The notes beneath the pieces are model-generated. The model searched no databases and was not told where the DNA came from. It saw only the letters and a program-made list of their open reading frames with translations. The translations under genes were made by a program, and so were the position numbers. This document shows positions 1 to 7,741 of a stretch of 64,000 nucleotides of DNA, piece by piece. The DNA lies in NCBI RefSeq assembly GCF_012726265.1, contig NZ_JAASAG010000002.1, positions 248,001 through 312,000 on the forward strand, read 5' to 3'. Numbering within the stretch: position 1 is the first letter of the stretch; every line of letters starts with the position of its first letter. The DNA comes from Streptomyces sp. HNM0575. GTDB lineage: Bacteria; Actinomycetota; Actinomycetes; Streptomycetales; Streptomycetaceae.

Positions 1-1067
1 CCCGTGTCGTGGTCCCGGATCTTCTTCAGCGCGTCCAGTGCGTCGTCGATGGTGCGGGTCTTGACGAGCGTGAGCCCTTCGGGCCTGTCCTGCGCCGCCG
101 CCTGGCAGTTGGCGGACGGGGTCAGGAAGTACTTGGCGCCCTTGGCGCGCGCGGCGACCGTCTTCATCTGGATACCGCCGATGGCACCGACCTTGCCCTT
201 GTCGTCGATCGTGCCGGTGCCGGCGACGAAGGAGCCGCCGGTGAGGTCCTCACGGGTCAGCTTGTCCACGATGCCGAGCGAGAACATCAGCCCGGCGCTC
301 GGACCGCCCACGTCGGCAAGCTTGATGTCGATGTCGAACGGGAAGATGTGGCCCGTCGCCGGCTGAATGCCGACGATCGGCCGGCCGTCGTCCTCCGCCT
401 TCTTGGTGCCGACGGTTATCTGCTCCGCGTCGCGGGGCGACGGCTTCTTCCCCGCCTTCTGCGCCGCCTTGACCTTCGCCGCCGGGATGATCGTGAAGCG
501 GACCTTCTCCCCCGGCTTGTGCTTGGTCACCGCGTCCGCGACGGCCGCGGGATTCTTCACCGCCTTGCCGTCGACGCTGCGGATGAGATCCCCGGCGTGC
601 AGCCGCCCCTCGGCCGACCCGCCCTTCACCACCGACCCGACCACGATGTACGAGGGGACCCGGATCCCCAGCTCCTTCAGCGCCGAGACCTTCGCGCTCT
701 CCTGCGAGGCGCTGAACTCCTCGGCGTTCTGCTGGTCGACCTCCTTGGCCGACTTGTCCTCCGGGTAGAGCGTCGAGTGCGGGACCACCGCGCTGTCGTG
801 CTGAAGCCAGCCGCCGACGGCCTCCACCAGGTTCATCCGGTAGTCGGCGCCGGTGACGCGGACCGTCGTCATGTTCAGATGCCCTGACGTCTCATACGTC
901 CTGCGGTTCTTGATGTTGAGCACCGGCGCCCCGTCGTGCTCACCGAGCGTGTTGACGGTGGGGCCGGGCGACATCTCCGCGTAAGGCACCTGGATCAGCA
1001 GCCCGGCACAGAGCATCGCTATGAGAAGCAGCGTGGACGCGAGCATCGTCGCGGTGCGTCGTGGCAT
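1..1067 (-). CDS. PDZ domain-containing Lon-like serine protease (YlbL family), C-terminus cut by window edge
   Basis: A membrane-anchored protease of the YlbL/S16 type. The N-terminus has one hydrophobic segment (about residues 8-27), followed by a PDZ region (about 120-200, with the GGSAEGRLHAGDLI motif) and a Lon-type proteolytic domain. The catalytic serine sits in DVGGPSAGLMFSLG and the dyad lysine in GGIQMKTVAARAKG. About 355 residues are present and no stop codon is reached before base 1, so only the last few residues are likely missing. The ATG at 1067 has no Shine-Dalgarno but a TACTGT box lies six bases upstream, suggesting a leaderless transcript. The M. tuberculosis equivalent is Rv3194c. 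The family identity is secure; the substrate is unknown. Confidence 0.93.
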   Translation of the reverse strand, partial: MPRRTATMLASTLLLIAMLCAGLLIQVPYAEMSPGPTVNTLGEHDGAPVLNIKNRRTYETSGHLNMTTVRVTGADYRMNLVEAVGGWLQHDSAVVPHSTLYPEDKSAKEVDQQNAEEFSASQESAKVSALKELGIRVPSYIVVGSVVKGGSAEGRLHAGDLIRSVDGKAVKNPAAVADAVTKHKPGEKVRFTIIPAAKVKAAQKAGKKPSPRDAEQITVGTKKAEDDGRPIVGIQPATGHIFPFDIDIKLADVGGPSAGLMFSLGIVDKLTREDLTGGSFVAGTGTIDDKGKVGAIGGIQMKTVAARAKGAKYFLTPSANCQAAAQDRPEGLTLVKTRTIDDALDALKKIRDHDT

Positions 1068-1073
1068 GGCACG

Positions 1074-1079
1074 ACAGTA
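1074..1079 (-). promoter_or_regulatory. -10 box of a putative leaderless promoter for the PDZ protease
   Basis: TACTGT on the minus strand ends exactly six bases before the ATG at 1067, and no Shine-Dalgarno is present. The same geometry recurs at seven other genes in the window. Inference from sequence only. Confidence 0.5.
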
Positions 1080-1092
1080 CGGGAAGGGACCG

Positions 1093-1347
1093 TCAGTCCG
1101 CCGTCCGGGCGGAACGATCCGCGGCCTGCCCGGCGGCCGTCACAACGGGCTCCATGGCAGGTTCCGGGGAGAAAGCTCCGTCGGCCTCCTCGACGCGTGA
1201 ACGTTCCATCGCAGCCCGGAAACGCTCGTACCCGGCGACGCCCACGGAATCCGGGATGCCCGTCCGACGCCGACTGGCCCAGCTGCTCCATACACCGGCC
1301 GCGACCGCAGCCATGATCGGAATCAGCAACCAGGAGAGTGCCGCCAT
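1093..1347 (-). CDS. small membrane protein, hypothetical
   Basis: An 84-residue protein with one N-terminal transmembrane segment (residues 3-22, ALSWLLIPIMAAVAAGVWSS), then a basic stretch and a soluble acidic tail. The tail carries a YERFRAAMER motif that could be a short helix. A good GGGAGG Shine-Dalgarno precedes the ATG at 1347, which fixes this start over longer upstream in-frame starts. It lies just upstream of, and on the same strand as, the PDZ protease, so it may share its membrane context. I recognise no named family. Similar short proteins occur next to the YlbL-like protease in streptomycetes, but the function is unknown. Confidence 0.75.
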   Translation of the reverse strand: MAALSWLLIPIMAAVAAGVWSSWASRRRTGIPDSVGVAGYERFRAAMERSRVEEADGAFSPEPAMEPVVTAAGQAADRSARTAD

Positions 1348-1690
1348 GAAGACCTCCCGACCCCTTGTGAAGACGCTGTTCGCTCCGGATCCACCGGGCA
1401 GAACGGCCGATGAGCAGATTAACTCTCGGCACGACAACGCTCTTTCCCGGGATCCGGTTACGCAACCGGAAGGTGCACCGTACGGGTGCGCTGATCGCCT
1501 CACCCGGTGACGGCGCTACGCCGACCGACGCGCACGCCGTCCTCTTACCCGAAGGCGCGAAGGAGAACCGCGGGTAAACGGATCCGCAGCGAGAGCGGCA
1601 CACGACCGTCACAGAAGGGGCGTCACAAGCGGAGGCCGCTACGCGCCGACCCTCCCTCCCGTCGCCCGGCCACCACCCCTCAACGTGGCG
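1348..1690. other. gene-free stretch with a 16-bp repeat echoing the end of moaE
   Basis: There is no convincing gene in this interval. A 16-base word (CGCTACGCGCCGACCC) occurs at 1637-1652 and again at 1689-1704, where it covers the stop codon of moaE. A degenerate copy lies near 1513. The stretch must also hold the promoter of the small membrane protein gene, but I see no clear -10/-35 pair. Confidence 0.5.
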
Positions 1691-2149
1691 CTACGCGCCG
1701 ACCCATTCTTGGGAGCCGTCCGTGAAGGTCTGGTGCTTCCAGATGGGGACCTCGCGCTTTAGGTCGTCGACGAAGCGGTGGCACGCGGCGAAGGCCTCGG
1801 CGCGGTGCGGGCAGGAGACCGCCACCACCACGGCCAGGTCGCCGATCGTCAGATCGCCCACGCGATGCACCGCGGCAAGCGCGCGCACCGGGAAGTCGGC
1901 GACGGTCTTCTCGGCGACCCTGCGCAGTTCCGCTTCAGCTGTGGGGTGCGACGAGTACCCCAGACGGGTGACGTCCGCGCCGCCGTCGTGATCGCGCACC
2001 GTGCCCACGAACAGTGCGGTGCCGCCCGCCGAGGAGTCGCCGACGGCAGTGAAGACCTCGTCCAAGGAGAGCGGTGCGTCGCGGATTCCGAGCAGCCGGA
2101 TCGGGTCCGCCGCCCCCTGTTCGCCCGGGTGATCGTGCTTGTGCGCCAT
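1691..2149 (-). CDS. moaE: molybdopterin synthase catalytic subunit MoaE
   Basis: This is the large subunit of molybdopterin synthase, which transfers sulfur from thiocarboxylated MoaD to precursor Z in molybdenum cofactor synthesis. The 152-residue length fits the family. The diagnostic features are the FVGTVRDHDGG segment, the AAVHRVGDLTIGD motif, and VAVSCPHRAEAFAACHRFVDDLKREVPIWKHQ split over the C-terminal half, with the catalytic KREVPIWK lysines. The start was set at MAHKHDH; an alternative ATG lies nine bases upstream and neither has a good Shine-Dalgarno. MoaD is not in the window, but MoeZ (27738-28916), which activates such sulfur carriers, is. Confidence 0.95.
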   Translation of the reverse strand: MAHKHDHPGEQGAADPIRLLGIRDAPLSLDEVFTAVGDSSAGGTALFVGTVRDHDGGADVTRLGYSSHPTAEAELRRVAEKTVADFPVRALAAVHRVGDLTIGDLAVVVAVSCPHRAEAFAACHRFVDDLKREVPIWKHQTFTDGSQEWVGA

Positions 2150-2239
2150 GGCTCTCATGCTGCCGCACGCCGGACGGCGGGGGAACTGCGCCGCCGTCGA
2201 CCCCGGGCCATGACTGCGCCGTACCGGCGCGACGGAGCG

Positions 2240-3337
2240 CTACAAGCCGCGGCGCTTGCGTGCCCTGCGTACGAGAGCCGCCGTGCCCAGCAGCGCCACC
2301 GTGGCGCCCGCGCCCGCCGCGGTGGCGGCTTCCGTACGGCCGAGCCTGCGGCCCGCGAGGGTGTGGCGGCCGGCGACCTCCTCCAGCAGCTCGGCCAGCA
2401 CTTCCTCGTTCGTCCAGCGAGGCCGCCAGCCCGCGTCGTGCAGCCGCGCGCCGGAGACGACCCAGGGGTGCATGGTGTACGCGAGGTCACCGGCCGGGGA
2501 GGGGGTCAGGCCCAGCCGGTGCAGCCGGGAGGCGGCACCCAGGGCGACGGCCGAGGGCAGTTCCATGCGGCGGATGCCGGTGAGCTCCTCGACCTCCTCC
2601 TGCTCAAGCCAGCCGTCGCAGCCGACGGCCATCTCGCCGTCGGCCTTCTCCAGCACGGCGAACTCCAGCGCGCTCACCAGGTCCTCGACGTGACAGAACT
2701 GCCAGCACGGACGGGAGTCGGCCACGACCAGCAGGCGGGGCGACTCGAAATAGCGGGTGAGGGCCGTGTCCATGCCGGCGCCGACGAGCACCGAGGGGCG
2801 TACGACCGTGACGTTGAGCCCCGGGTGGGCGCGGGGCGCCCGGCGTGCGAGCCGTTCGATCTCCAGGAGGTCGCCGACGGCCGTGGCCTCTGCGGTGGCC
2901 CGCAGCTCGGCGTCCTCGGCGAGCGGGACGTCGTTGTCAGGCAGCGCGCCGTAGACCATCGTCGACGTGCACAGGATGACGCGGGGCACGCCTGCCGCGG
3001 CCGCCGCGGTCAGCACGGTCTGCGTGCCGCGCACGTTGAGGGCCGTACGGGCCGTGGGGTCGGTCTCCAGGTCGAGATCGAGGGCGAGGTGGACGACGAC
3101 GTCGACGGGATCGCCCTCGTTGCGCAGCCGGTCGGCGATCGCGGGGTCACGCACGTCGAGCGTGTGCCACTGGGCCTCGCTGACCTCGCCGCGGCGCTCG
3201 TCCAGCGCGATGACGCTCTTGATCTCCTCCGATGCCGCGAGCCGCTCCGTCAGCAGCGCGCCCACTCCTGACGCGGCCCCCGTGACGGCGACGGTCGGGG
3301 TTCGCGCTGCGCGAACGTTGCTGTCGGAGGAACTCAC
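2240..3337 (-). CDS. SDR-family NAD-dependent epimerase/dehydratase with C-terminal membrane tail
   Basis: An extended short-chain dehydrogenase of 365 residues. The nucleotide-binding motif TGAASGVG lies at residues 19-26 and the acidic strand end DER follows the second beta strand. A VVHLALD segment and an STMVYG motif mark the active-site region. The usual YxxxK catalytic pair is not evident, since the residues after MVYG read GALPDNDVP, so the protein may bind NAD without classical catalysis. The C-terminus holds a hydrophobic stretch (AGAGATVALLGTAALV) followed by RRARKRRGL, suggesting a tail anchor. The GTG start at 3337 has a GGAG eight bases upstream. It is divergent from the metalloprotease-family gene at 3623. 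Confidence 0.85.
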   Translation of the reverse strand: MSSSDSNVRAARTPTVAVTGAASGVGALLTERLAASEEIKSVIALDERRGEVSEAQWHTLDVRDPAIADRLRNEGDPVDVVVHLALDLDLETDPTARTALNVRGTQTVLTAAAAAGVPRVILCTSTMVYGALPDNDVPLAEDAELRATAEATAVGDLLEIERLARRAPRAHPGLNVTVVRPSVLVGAGMDTALTRYFESPRLLVVADSRPCWQFCHVEDLVSALEFAVLEKADGEMAVGCDGWLEQEEVEELTGIRRMELPSAVALGAASRLHRLGLTPSPAGDLAYTMHPWVVSGARLHDAGWRPRWTNEEVLAELLEEVAGRHTLAGRRLGRTEAATAAGAGATVALLGTAALVRRARKRRGL

Positions 3338-3622
3338 CAGTCGTCTCCAGCGGTTGTTTCTGGTAGGAGGTGCGCAAGCTCCATCCTGCCTGACAGGTGT
3401 CTAGGCTGGAGGTGGAGCCCGTGACACCGAAGCAGGCTCGCCCGTGTCCCGATTGGTCCACTTCGACCGATCGAGGCCAGTCCAACGTAGTCCACGCGCG
3501 CGTGCCTGCGGGCCGGCCGACGGCGGACCGTGCCGACCCGGCCGGCTGCGGGCGCACCCTCCGGCGAGACCGCACGACGTACGAAGACCCACGAGACCCA
3601 CACGACAGAGCCGAGGAAACCC
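3338..3622. promoter_or_regulatory. divergent intergenic region with inverted repeat
   Basis: This region separates the epimerase (minus) from the DUF2342 gene (plus). An 8-bp inverted repeat, GATTGGTC / GACCGATC with one G-T mismatch, lies at 3451-3458 and 3465-3472 with a six-base spacer and could be an operator. A TAGGCT hexamer near 3404 could be a -10 box. No regulator is known for this region. Confidence 0.3.
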
Positions 3623-5209
3623 GTGAGTGACACCCCATTCGGATTCGGCGTACCTCCCGAGGAGCCCGAAGACGGGGACGAGGGCAAGAAGAAGGGCGAC
3701 GACGCGGGCCGGGGCGGTGAGGGCCAGGGCGGTCGCGGCGGTCAGGGCGGTGTGCCCAACCCCTTCGGTTTCGGCGGCGGCGCGGGCGGTCCCGGCGCCG
3801 ACAATCCGCTTGCGGCGATGTTCGGTTCGCTCGGCGGCGGCCAGGGCGGCATGGATCCGAACGACCTCGGCGCCGCCTTCCAGAAGCTCGGCCAGATGCT
3901 CTCGTACGAGGGCGGTCCCGTGAATTGGGACATGGCCAAGGACATCGCCCGGCAGACCGTCGCCGCGGGGCCTCCCGGCAGCGGCTCCGAGACGGGCGGC
4001 TCCGGCACGGGCACGGGCACGGGCACGGGCACCAAGGACGCGAGCATCGGGCCGTCCGACCGCTCGGCGGTGGAGGAGGCCGTACGACTGGCCGACCTGT
4101 GGCTGGACGGCGTGACGTCCCTGCCGTCCGGTTCGACGACGGTCGAGGCCTGGAGCCGCGCCGAGTGGGTGGAGAACACCCTCCCCGTGTGGAAGGACCT
4201 GGTCGACCCCGTCGCGGAGCGCGTCGGTACGGCCATGGGCGATGTGCTGCCCGAGGAGATGCAGGCCATGGCGGGCCCGCTCCTCGGGATGATGCGCTCC
4301 ATGGGCGGGGCCATGTTCGGTACGCAGATCGGCCAGGCGCTCGGCGTGCTGGCGGGCGAGGTGGTCGGCTCGTCGGACATCGGGCTGCCGCTCGGCCCGG
4401 ACGGGAAGGCGGCGCTGCTTCCGGCGAACATGTCCGCGCTCGGTGAGGGCCTGGGCGTACCGCAGGAGGAGGTGCGTCTGTATCTCGCGCTGCGCGAGGC
4501 CGCGCACCAGCGGCTCTTCATGCACGTACCGTGGCTGCGCTCGCATCTCTTCGGCGCGGTCGACGGCTACGCGCGGGGGATCAAGGTGGACACCTCCAAA
4601 CTCGAGGACGTCGTCGGGCAGTTCGACCCGCAGAACCCGGAGGAGCTCCAACAGGCCCTCCAGCAGGGCATGTTCCAGCCGGAGGACACTCCCGAGCAGC
4701 GCGCCGCGAAGGCGCGGCTGGAGACCGCTCTGGCGCTCGTCGAGGGCTGGGTCGACGCGGTGGTGCACGCTGCGGCGGAGCCGCACCTGCCGTCCGCCTC
4801 CGCGTTGCGCGAGACGCTGCGCCGACGCCGCGCCTCGGGCGGTCCCGCCGAGCAGACCTTCGCGACCCTGATCGGGCTCGAACTGCGGCCGCGGCGGCTG
4901 CGGGACGCCTCCCGGCTGTGGGCATCGCTCACGGACGCGCGGGGCTCCGAGGGCCGCGACGGGCTCTGGGCGCACCCCGACATGCTGCCGACGGCGGAGG
5001 ACCTGGACGACCCCGACGGCTTCGTGCACCGCGAGAACGCCGACTTCTCGGAACTCGAGTCGCTGCTCGGCGACGCGGCCGGGAAGTCGAGCGATGAGGG
5101 CGCGGCCGGTGCCGGTACCGGGACCCAGACGGACGCCGAGGACGGCACCGAGGACGACGGCGGGGACGGCGACGGCCGCAGCGACGGCGACGGCGGAAAG
5201 AAGCTGTGA
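3623..5209 (+). CDS. zinc-dependent metalloprotease family protein (DUF2342/Zincin_2)
   Basis: A 528-residue cytosolic protein of the actinobacterial DUF2342 family (Rv3195-like). The first 110 residues are Gly-rich low complexity, including a GTGTGTGTGT run. The conserved core includes FGTQIGQALGVLAGEVVGSSD and LYLALREAAHQRLF, followed by HVPWLRSHL. In relatives with a zincin HEXXH motif the equivalent position would read HExxH; here it reads REAAH, so the first zinc ligand is Arg and peptidase activity is doubtful. The GTG start at 3623 has GAGG seven bases upstream; an earlier GTG at 3530 lacks one. The stop overlaps the NUDIX gene start, so the two are probably translationally coupled. 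Confidence 0.85.
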   Translation: MSDTPFGFGVPPEEPEDGDEGKKKGDDAGRGGEGQGGRGGQGGVPNPFGFGGGAGGPGADNPLAAMFGSLGGGQGGMDPNDLGAAFQKLGQMLSYEGGPVNWDMAKDIARQTVAAGPPGSGSETGGSGTGTGTGTGTKDASIGPSDRSAVEEAVRLADLWLDGVTSLPSGSTTVEAWSRAEWVENTLPVWKDLVDPVAERVGTAMGDVLPEEMQAMAGPLLGMMRSMGGAMFGTQIGQALGVLAGEVVGSSDIGLPLGPDGKAALLPANMSALGEGLGVPQEEVRLYLALREAAHQRLFMHVPWLRSHLFGAVDGYARGIKVDTSKLEDVVGQFDPQNPEELQQALQQGMFQPEDTPEQRAAKARLETALALVEGWVDAVVHAAAEPHLPSASALRETLRRRRASGGPAEQTFATLIGLELRPRRLRDASRLWASLTDARGSEGRDGLWAHPDMLPTAEDLDDPDGFVHRENADFSELESLLGDAAGKSSDEGAAGAGTGTQTDAEDGTEDDGGDGDGRSDGDGGKKL

Positions 5210-5757
5210 GCGGCCTGCGCGACAGCGCGGTCGGGACGCTCACGGAATGGTCCGCTCCGGCGGGCGACGAGCAGCAGGAGAAGCTGCGCCAGGAGTATCT
5301 CGCGCATCTGGGCGCCCACGAGGACGGCTTGTGGAAGGCGTGCGCCGACGGCCACATCACGGCGAGCGCCCTCGTGATCGACCCGTCGGCCGGCCGCGTG
5401 CTGCTGACGCTCCACCGCAAGCTGCGCATGTGGCTCCAGATGGGCGGGCACTGCGAGCCGGAGGACGCGACGCTGGAGGATGCGGCGCTGCGCGAGGCAC
5501 GCGAGGAGTCCGGGATCGAGGAGCTGACGCTGCTGCCCGGCGGGCCGCTGCGCCTCGACCGTCATCTCACGCCGTGCGCCTGGCACTTGGACGTGCAGTA
5601 CGCGGCGCTCGCGCCCGAGGGGGCTCTTGAGCAGGTGAGCGACGAGTCCCTGGAGCTGCGCTGGTACGCGTACGAGGACGTGGCCGGGGCGGCCGACGAG
5701 TCGGTCGTGCGGCTCACGGAGCGCGCCCGCTCGCTAGTGGGCGACGGGCGGCGCTGA
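5206..5757 (+). CDS. NUDIX hydrolase
   Basis: A 183-residue NUDIX-fold phosphohydrolase. The Nudix box runs from GHCEPEDATLED to REAREESGIEEL (about residues 81-105), with the metal-binding REAREE core intact. The substrate cannot be read from the sequence; the acidic HEDGLWKACADGHITAS N-terminal part is typical of the streptomycete group found beside DUF2342 genes. The GTG start overlaps the TGA of the upstream gene (GTGA), which indicates coupling and is the reason this start is preferred. Confidence 0.92.
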   Translation: MSGLRDSAVGTLTEWSAPAGDEQQEKLRQEYLAHLGAHEDGLWKACADGHITASALVIDPSAGRVLLTLHRKLRMWLQMGGHCEPEDATLEDAALREAREESGIEELTLLPGGPLRLDRHLTPCAWHLDVQYAALAPEGALEQVSDESLELRWYAYEDVAGAADESVVRLTERARSLVGDGRR

Positions 5758-5832
5758 GGTACGGGGCACGGGCACGGGTCCGGCTCGTCGGCGAGAGCGG
5801 TCGGGGTCGGTCCGGGCTGCGCGGCCGCTCCT

Positions 5833-6384
5833 CTACTCCTCGCGGGCGGCCGGGAGATGGGGCAGCCGGTCGGCGGCGACGACCCCTTCGAGAAAGCCCC
5901 GGGCCCGTTCCGTACGGGGATAGGTGTCGAGCAGCCGCCAGAAGCCCGAGCCGTGCCCCGGCACCAGCAGATGCGCCAGCTCGTGCAGCAGAACGTAGTC
6001 GATGACGTACTCGGGCATGCCGCGCAGCCGGTGCGATAGCCGGATGCTGCCCTCGGCGGGGGTGCAGGAGCCCCAGCGGGTGTTCTGGTTGGTGACCCAG
6101 CGGACGCTGTCGGGCCTGGCCCGCCCTCCGAGATACTGCTCGGACAGCCTGGCTGCGCGCTCGGCCAGCTCGGCGTCGCCGAGCATGCGCTTGCTCTCCT
6201 GTGCCGCCAGCTTGTCGAGCATGACCCCGACCCAGCGCTGCTCCTCGTCCGTCGACATACGGGCGGGGATCATCACGATGGTGCGGTCGCCCTCGCGGTA
6301 GGCGGAGACCGTGCGCCTGCGGCGTGCGCTTCGGCGCACTTCGACCGCCGGCTGGCTCGCGCTGTTCAGCGGATCGGCGGACAC
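5833..6384 (-). CDS. YgjP/M48-type metallopeptidase (HELAH)
   Basis: A 183-residue predicted zinc metallopeptidase of the YgjP/SprT-like (DUF45) family. The active site HELAH sits in YVLLHELAHLLVPGHGSGFW, giving the two histidines, the glutamate and a downstream GHGSGFW histidine as likely third ligand. The conserved NQNTRWGSC motif just before it is diagnostic of the family. There is no signal peptide or membrane segment. The GTG start at 6384 is preceded by TAACGT with a six-base gap and no Shine-Dalgarno, fitting a leaderless transcript. Substrates of this family are unknown in actinobacteria. Confidence 0.92.
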   Translation of the reverse strand: MSADPLNSASQPAVEVRRSARRRRTVSAYREGDRTIVMIPARMSTDEEQRWVGVMLDKLAAQESKRMLGDAELAERAARLSEQYLGGRARPDSVRWVTNQNTRWGSCTPAEGSIRLSHRLRGMPEYVIDYVLLHELAHLLVPGHGSGFWRLLDTYPRTERARGFLEGVVAADRLPHLPAAREE

Positions 6385-6390
6385 GCCTCG

Positions 6391-6396
6391 ACGTTA
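6391..6396 (-). promoter_or_regulatory. -10 box of a putative leaderless promoter (YgjP-type peptidase)
   Basis: TAACGT on the minus strand ends six bases before the GTG at 6384. Confidence 0.5.
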
Positions 6397-6565
6397 CCCG
6401 CTGATGGGAGCGGAAGTCCCACCTCCGGTCGGGTTCGCGGCAATCGCCCCGTATCTGTTCGGTTCATACGACTGTTTCCCGAGGCTGTGGACAACTTTCT
6501 GCGCCGCCTGGACCGGCAAACGCATTCTGTGCGTGGCAGTGGGCGAATGCGAAAGGACGGGGCAG

Positions 6566-7687
6566 ATGCATCCGATGATCAAGCCTGCGTTGCGTCGTGC
6601 GTGGCGTGACAGGCAGACGGTGCAGTACGGGGTGGCGCCGGCTCATGCGGTGCTGCTGGGGCCGGTGGACGACACCACGGCGGCGTTCATGGAGTCGATG
6701 GACGGCACCCGGTCCATGGTGCAGCTCCGCGAGGAGGCGGGCCGGCTGGGGCTGGCCGGGGGGACGGCGGAGCAGCTCGTCGAGCGGCTCGGCTCTGCGG
6801 GGATCCTGGACGACGCCACGGCGGACAGAGAGGCGTCGTCGCAGGTGGGCGGGCGGCTCCGGCCGGATCTGGCCTCCCTGTCCGTGGTGCATCCGAGGCC
6901 CGGGGACGGACTGCGCCGGCTTACGGCGCGGAGAGAAGCGGGCGTGCAGGTGCGGGGAGCGGGGCGGGTCGGTGCTCTGGTCGCGACGACCCTCTCCGCG
7001 GCCGGGGTGGGCGAGGTCGCGGTCGTGGACGGCGGCAAGGTCGAGCCGTGGGACACCTCCCCGGGCGGGCTCGCGCCGGACGACTGCGGCGAGCGGCGAG
7101 ACGTCGCCGCGCGCAGGGCGGTCTCCCGTGCGCGGCCCTGGTCCTCACGGCGGCGCCCGCCCTCTCGTTGCCGGTCGCGGCCGAGACCGGGGCTGGTGAT
7201 TCTCGTGCCCCGTGACGGACTCGACGCATATGCGCCGGATCCGGGGGTCGCCGAGGGGTTCATGGGGGCGAGGACACCCCATCTGTACGGCGGGGTGGTG
7301 GAGAGCACGGGCTTCGTCGGGCCACTGGTGATGCCCGGCTGCTCGCCCTGCGCGGGCTGCATACTGCGGGGCCGGGCGGAGCGCGAGCCGAGCTGGCCGC
7401 TGGTGGTGGGCCAGTGGCGGATGTCTGCGAGGCGGCGCTCGGGGGTTCCGGCGTGCGACACGGCGCTGGCGACGGTGGTCGCGGGGGCCATCGCCTCCTA
7501 TGCGCTGGCCTTCCTCGACGGCGACGGCGCCTGTGCGTCCGGATATCGGATGCGGTTCGCGCTGCCGCATCTCATCGGCGGTACGGAGCAGTTCACGGCC
7601 CATCCGGAGTGTCCGTGCGGTGCCGCTTCCGTGACAGGGGATCTCCCACCCTCGGCGGACGCCGCAGAAGAGGTCACAATGGCCTGA
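6566..7687 (+). CDS. orphan ThiF/E1-like protein (TOMM cyclodehydratase partner-like)
   Basis: A 373-residue protein with the shape of an E1/ThiF-like adenylation scaffold, the kind that in thiazole/oxazole peptide pathways binds the leader peptide. Residues 1-95 form a winged-helix-like region (PALRRAWRDRQTVQYG). A Rossmann motif GAGRVGALVA follows near 130, then VVDGGKVEPWD. A zinc site is suggested by CSPCAGC and a late CPCG. Between about residues 180 and 210 the sequence becomes an Arg/Pro/Ser run (RARPWSSRRRPPSRCRSRPR) where homologous proteins should have ordinary fold, so local degeneration or a pair of compensating frameshifts is possible. No YcaO partner or precursor is visible here. 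The Shine-Dalgarno AAAGGA supports the ATG at 6566. Confidence 0.75.
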   Translation: MHPMIKPALRRAWRDRQTVQYGVAPAHAVLLGPVDDTTAAFMESMDGTRSMVQLREEAGRLGLAGGTAEQLVERLGSAGILDDATADREASSQVGGRLRPDLASLSVVHPRPGDGLRRLTARREAGVQVRGAGRVGALVATTLSAAGVGEVAVVDGGKVEPWDTSPGGLAPDDCGERRDVAARRAVSRARPWSSRRRPPSRCRSRPRPGLVILVPRDGLDAYAPDPGVAEGFMGARTPHLYGGVVESTGFVGPLVMPGCSPCAGCILRGRAEREPSWPLVVGQWRMSARRRSGVPACDTALATVVAGAIASYALAFLDGDGACASGYRMRFALPHLIGGTEQFTAHPECPCGAASVTGDLPPSADAAEEVTMA

Positions 7688-7741
7688 CGGCCGCCGTTCT
7701 CGGTGGGAGGCCACCGAGCCGTCTGAAAGTTGGAGGGGCCC

